Assembly: GCF_001676725.1 (NCBI RefSeq)
Contig: NZ_CP016172.1
Span: 806,001-870,000, forward strand
Length of the DNA: 64,000 nucleotides
From: Bordetella flabilis
Lineage (GTDB): Bacteria; Pseudomonadota; Gammaproteobacteria; Burkholderiales; Burkholderiaceae_B
Direction: 5' to 3'
The position numbers and the translations under genes are program-made. The notes beneath the pieces are model-generated. The model ran no database searches and had not been told where the DNA came from. It worked only from the letters and a program-made list of their open reading frames with translations. Below are positions 60,918-64,000 of the stretch, in pieces (positions within the stretch are counted from its first letter, which is position 1; each line of letters opens with the position of its first letter).

Positions 60918-61775
60918 TTACGCCGCCGCTCCCTCGCGCTGCTGCGTCCACGCCGCGATTTCCGACTTCGTCGCCCACCATACGCCCTGGTGCCCGCGCG
61001 CATATTCCAGGCAGCGCCGCAGCGTGGGGATCAGCGTGGGACGGCCCGCCATGTGGGCGTGCAGCGTGATCTCCGTCCACTTGGGCCGGCCCGACCTGCC
61101 TTCACGGTACAGCTCGTCGAAGGTGTCCTTGAACCCGTCCCAGATGATGCCGGGCGGATTGCGGCCCCATACCCACATCCACAGGTCGTTGTGGGGGAGG
61201 TTGGTGCGCGGCATGATGACGATGGGACCGTGCGCGGTCTGCCGGATGAAGGGCAGGTCGTCGCTGGCATCGTCGGCGTTCCACAGATAGCCTTCCTGCT
61301 TGAGGAAGTCCAGGGTGTTGACCGAACCGGCACTGCCGGGGCTGGTCCATCCCAGCGGTGCGCGGCCGGCCGTTTCCGTCAGCACGCGGGTGCAGCGGCG
61401 GATCTCTTCCAATTCCGCCGCGGGGTCGTCGTCGCGCATCAGCACGTCGTTGGCCCAGGCATGTCCCGCGATCTCATGGCCGGCCTCGACCAGCGCGCGG
61501 ATGACATGCGGGTGGCGCTCGGCCGCCAGGCCATTGGTGGAGACATTGCTCCTGATGCCGAACTCGTCCAGCAGGTCCATCAGGCGCCAGATCCCGGCCT
61601 TGGCGCCATAGTCCGCATAGCTGAGCGAAAAATGGTCGGTCTTGTTGGCGGTCTTCTCCAGCGTGATCTGGCTGTGGTTCACAAACGATTCGAAGGCCAG
61701 GCTGACGGAGACCGCCACGTGTTCGCCGCCCGGCCATTGCCATGCGCGGGGATAGCGGGAAGCGGGTTTGGTCAT
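60918..61775 (-). CDS. polysaccharide-deacetylase-family (CE4, PuuE-like) hydrolase
   Basis: A 285-residue NodB-fold protein: VAVSVSLAFES in place of the usual first Asp motif, RSNVSTNGLAAERHP, the metal-ligand motif GHEIAGHAW, GWTSPGSAGSVNT and TLHAHMAGRP near the end. The cytoplasmic PuuE/allantoinase-type branch acts on small amide or imide substrates more than on polysaccharide. The ATG at 61775 has AAGGAA upstream; an ATG at 61796 would overlap the Bug stop. It follows the Bug gene closely. Confidence 0.83.
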   Translation of the reverse strand: MTKPASRYPRAWQWPGGEHVAVSVSLAFESFVNHSQITLEKTANKTDHFSLSYADYGAKAGIWRLMDLLDEFGIRSNVSTNGLAAERHPHVIRALVEAGHEIAGHAWANDVLMRDDDPAAELEEIRRCTRVLTETAGRAPLGWTSPGSAGSVNTLDFLKQEGYLWNADDASDDLPFIRQTAHGPIVIMPRTNLPHNDLWMWVWGRNPPGIIWDGFKDTFDELYREGRSGRPKWTEITLHAHMAGRPTLIPTLRRCLEYARGHQGVWWATKSEIAAWTQQREGAAA

Positions 61776-61792
61776 CGTGATTTCCTTTACTT

Positions 61793-62767
61793 TCATTCCG
61801 GCTGGATACCCGCCTGCCGCAGCAGGTCCGAGTACAGCGCCATGCGGTTGGCCACCTGCTTGTCCAGTACGGAGGGCGGACCACCGGCGATATCCAGCGC
61901 CAGCGTGGCAAAGCGGTCGCGGATCTCGGGCTCCTTCAGCACCGCGTTGAAGGCCTCGTTCAGCGTGGCGATCACCGCGCGGGGCGTGTTCGTGGGCGCA
62001 TAGATGGCGGCCTGGATGCCGCCGTCGAAGTCGTATCCCGGGTAGCCGGATTCGGCGATGGTGGGAAGCTCGGGCAACTGAGGAATGCGCTTCGGGCTGG
62101 TGACCGCCAGGCCGCGCAGCTTGCCGCCCTGGATCAGCTCGGCGGCCTGCGGCGGGCCGAGGAAAGCGGCCTGGATCTCGCCCGAATACAAGCCGGCGAT
62201 GATGGCGCCCGCGCCCTTGTACGGCACATGCAGCATGCGCGCGCCGGTCGCGCGATTGAAGTATTCCCCGGCCAGGTGCAGCAGATTGCCGTTGCCCGCC
62301 GACCCATAGGCAACCGAGGCGCCGGGTTTGCGCGACAGATCGACCAGCTCCTGCACCGACCTGGCGGGCACCTGGTTGCCGACGACCAGTACCAGGCCGG
62401 CTGAGTTGCCGATGTAGATCACCGAGGTGAAATCGCGCACGGTGTCATAGGGCAGCTTCTTGTACAGGCTGGGATTGATGGTATGGGATGTCGGCGCGAG
62501 CAGCAGCATGTAGCCGTCCGGCGCCGCCGTGGCCACCGCGCCGGTGCCGATGATGCCGTTGGCCCCCGCGCGGTTTTCCACCACGATGGGCTGGCCCAGG
62601 CGTTGGCCCGCGTGCTGCGCCAGGACGCGCGCGACCATGTCGGTGGGGCCGCCCGGACTGAAGGGCATGATCAGCCGTATCGGACGGTCCGGAAAATCGG
62701 CCGCCGCGACCGGCATGGCGAGAAGCGCGGCCATCAGCGCAAAGCAGGTTCCCAGTAATCGCTTCAT
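61793..62767 (-). CDS. Bug/TctC-family periplasmic solute receptor
   Basis: A 324-residue Bug protein: signal peptide (cleavage near AAA/D, residue 23), RPIRLIMPFSPGGPTDMVAR, IVVENRAGANGIIGT, LHVPYKGAGAIIAGL and PTIAESGYPGYDF. The true start is the ATG at 62767. It lies between the deacetylase-like gene and the alpha/beta hydrolase genes on the same strand, suggesting one uptake-and-hydrolysis operon. Confidence 0.92.
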   Translation of the reverse strand: MKRLLGTCFALMAALLAMPVAAADFPDRPIRLIMPFSPGGPTDMVARVLAQHAGQRLGQPIVVENRAGANGIIGTGAVATAAPDGYMLLLAPTSHTINPSLYKKLPYDTVRDFTSVIYIGNSAGLVLVVGNQVPARSVQELVDLSRKPGASVAYGSAGNGNLLHLAGEYFNRATGARMLHVPYKGAGAIIAGLYSGEIQAAFLGPPQAAELIQGGKLRGLAVTSPKRIPQLPELPTIAESGYPGYDFDGGIQAAIYAPTNTPRAVIATLNEAFNAVLKEPEIRDRFATLALDIAGGPPSVLDKQVANRMALYSDLLRQAGIQPE

Positions 62768-62804
62768 GGTGTATTCCCCTTGCAGGCGGGCTTGGGCCGC
62801 CAGT

Positions 62805-63713
62805 TCAGCGCACGGCGTCCGCGAACGCGGAAACGATGGCGTGGAAGGCGCCGGGCTCATCCCGGAAGGGCAGGGCGCCCGCCCGGTTGACCAGATGGAA
62901 ATGCGCCACGGGCTGCCGTTGCGCCAGGATGCGGTACAGCCATACGCCTTGATCCACGGTGGCGGTCGGGTCGTTCGTGCCCCAGACCACCTGCACCGGC
63001 GCTGGCACGCCTGCCTCGCGGCACAGCTCGAACAAGCGCGCCTTGGCGCGCGACACGGAGCTATTCCAGGCTCGCCGGGTGGCGGGGTCGGCCATGCGGG
63101 CGACCGCTGTCTGCTGCGGGGCCTGTTGCGCGGCGCGCACGCATTCGTCCAGCACCTGGGGTACGTGATGGTGCGAATAGGACAGTCGCTCCAGCGCCCA
63201 GCGCTGCGATTCCGGCGAACCCAGGGGCCGCGGCGGATGAGCCAGCGCGACGTTTTCCACGCCGTCGCCGGTGGGCGCCGCGGCCACCGATGACACCACG
63301 GTCACTGCGTCGATGTAGCCGGGTCGACGGCAGGCCAGCAGCAGCGCGGCCAGGCCGCCGGTGTCGTGCGCCACCAGGTGGCAGCGGCGCACGCCCGTGG
63401 CGCGCACGACGGCGTCGACGTGATCGGCCATGGCTTCGATACCGTACGGCGCGGCGGATGCCTCGCTGCCCCCGAAACCGGGCAGGTCCAGCGCCAGCAC
63501 CGCGCCATCCCGGGCGAAGCGATCCAGCGCCGGCCCCCAGATGTGGGCGCCGCTGCTGTAGGGGGTCAAGCCGGGCGCGCCGCCGTGCACGAAAAGGGTG
63601 ACGGCGCCGGTCCCGGCATTGGCGTCGCCGTTGCGTACGACGCGGGCGGCCAGGCCCCCGATTTGCAGCGTGTGGGAATGCAAGGTGGCGGCGGTCCTGG
63701 ATGCAGTGTTCAT
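62805..63713 (-). CDS. alpha/beta hydrolase, probably lacking the catalytic His
   Basis: A 302-residue alpha/beta-hydrolase-fold protein: VTLFVHGGAPGL (HG oxyanion region), LDLPGFGGSE, and nucleophile elbow LVAHDTGGLAAL with Asp as nucleophile (haloalkane-dehalogenase/epoxide-hydrolase style). It ends with QVVWGTNDPTATVD. Where the catalytic His is expected the sequence is NRAGALPFRDEP, while the neighbouring paralogue has NESGHFPFREHP. It may be inactive or use another residue. The ATG at 63713 follows GGGGGA. Confidence 0.82.
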   Translation of the reverse strand: MNTASRTAATLHSHTLQIGGLAARVVRNGDANAGTGAVTLFVHGGAPGLTPYSSGAHIWGPALDRFARDGAVLALDLPGFGGSEASAAPYGIEAMADHVDAVVRATGVRRCHLVAHDTGGLAALLLACRRPGYIDAVTVVSSVAAAPTGDGVENVALAHPPRPLGSPESQRWALERLSYSHHHVPQVLDECVRAAQQAPQQTAVARMADPATRRAWNSSVSRAKARLFELCREAGVPAPVQVVWGTNDPTATVDQGVWLYRILAQRQPVAHFHLVNRAGALPFRDEPGAFHAIVSAFADAVR

Positions 63714-63723
63714 GGAGTCCCCC

Positions 63724-64000
63724 TCACGCCTGCAGGGCGAAGAAGCGCGCGAGCAGGGCGTTGAACTGCGCCGGATGTTCGCGGAACGGGAAATGTCCGG
63801 ACTCATTGATGACATGGAAATGCGCGTCGCGCTGGTGACGGGACACCATGCGGAATAGCTCCATGCCGCGTTCCAGCACCGCCGTGCGGTCGTTGTAGCC
63901 CCATACGACCTGCACCGGGCGCTGCAGCCGGCCTTCGTCCAGCCAGCGCAGCGTCTGCCCCTTTTGCCGGGCCAGTTCGGGCAGGAACACGCGTTCGGCC
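63724..64000 (-). CDS. alpha/beta hydrolase, C-terminal part (gene continues beyond window)
   Basis: The frame is open to the end of the window, so the gene starts beyond it. The visible 91 residues are the C-terminal third of an alpha/beta hydrolase clearly paralogous to the preceding gene (QVVWGYNDRTAVLERGMELF; AHFHVINESGHFPFREHPAQF) and keep the catalytic His. Its stop is 10 bases before the start of the neighbouring paralogue. Confidence 0.85.
   Translation of the reverse strand, partial: AERVFLPELARQKGQTLRWLDEGRLQRPVQVVWGYNDRTAVLERGMELFRMVSRHQRDAHFHVINESGHFPFREHPAQFNALLARFFALQA

Overview
This is a 64 kb stretch of high-GC bacterial chromosome. It looks like a betaproteobacterium of the Burkholderiales, most likely Alcaligenaceae (Bordetella/Achromobacter type). 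The main reason is six Bug/TctC-type periplasmic solute receptors (at 507, 35107, 37017, 44564, 49148 and 61793), alongside many LysR regulators, class III CoA-transferases and hydantoinase A/B pairs. The assignment is by gene content only. No rRNA, tRNA, CRISPR array, intact insertion sequence or prophage was seen.

Layout. 1-5.5 kb: end of a beta-hydroxyacid dehydrogenase-type gene with its terminator, a Bug receptor with a LysR regulator, and an amidase-DUF302-TetR unit behind a tandem palindromic operator. 5.6-9.9 kb: metal/siderophore uptake operon (DUF2946 protein, TonB-dependent receptor, PepSY membrane protein) behind a near-consensus promoter. 9.9-14.5 kb: MFS remnant, an unrecognised ORF, a dihydrofolate-reductase-like protein, a Na+(K+)/H+ antiporter and a PRISE-type reductase. 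14.6-24.2 kb: minus-strand catabolic operon (HyuA, HyuB, CoA-transferase, enoyl-CoA hydratase, MFS carrier, HMG-CoA lyase) with a divergent LysR. 24.9-32.4 kb: nitrilase-superfamily amidohydrolase, a branched-chain-amino-acid-type ABC importer, and AmiC/AmiR-like regulators. Its first gene is preceded by a promoter, two hexaloop hairpins and an intrinsic terminator, which is the architecture expected for ANTAR antitermination. 32.4-46.5 kb: truncated vapC, aminotransferase, LysR, two Bug receptors around a maleate-isomerase-like gene, a second HyuA/HyuB pair, an MFS/LysR divergent pair, and a Bug/amidohydrolase pair. 46.8-48.5 kb: two DUF2382 (YsnF-type) stress proteins. 49.0-58.4 kb: eight-gene plus-strand operon (Bug, CoA-transferase pair, enoyl-CoA hydratase, acyl-CoA dehydrogenase, degenerate iron-ADH-fold protein, PrpF, MmgE/PrpD). 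It faces a DUF35/thiolase-like pair with a divergent IclR. 60.9-64 kb: polysaccharide-deacetylase-like hydrolase, Bug receptor and two tandem alpha/beta hydrolases.

How the genes work together (inference). The window is a series of uptake-plus-catabolism modules for organic acids, amides and CoA-thioester intermediates, each with a local regulator. Two points stand out. First, the nitrilase operon appears to be controlled by amide-sensing RNA antitermination. Second, the 49-60 kb module has CoA activation, dehydrogenation and hydration but no 3-hydroxyacyl-CoA dehydrogenase. Instead it has a thiolase-fold protein lacking the usual N-terminal cysteine next to a DUF35 protein, which suggests retro-aldol cleavage like the steroid side-chain enzyme Ltp2/DUF35. 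Several proteins have lost canonical active-site residues (iron-ADH-like, second CoA-transferase, first alpha/beta hydrolase, DUF35 zinc ribbon); these are listed as separate findings.
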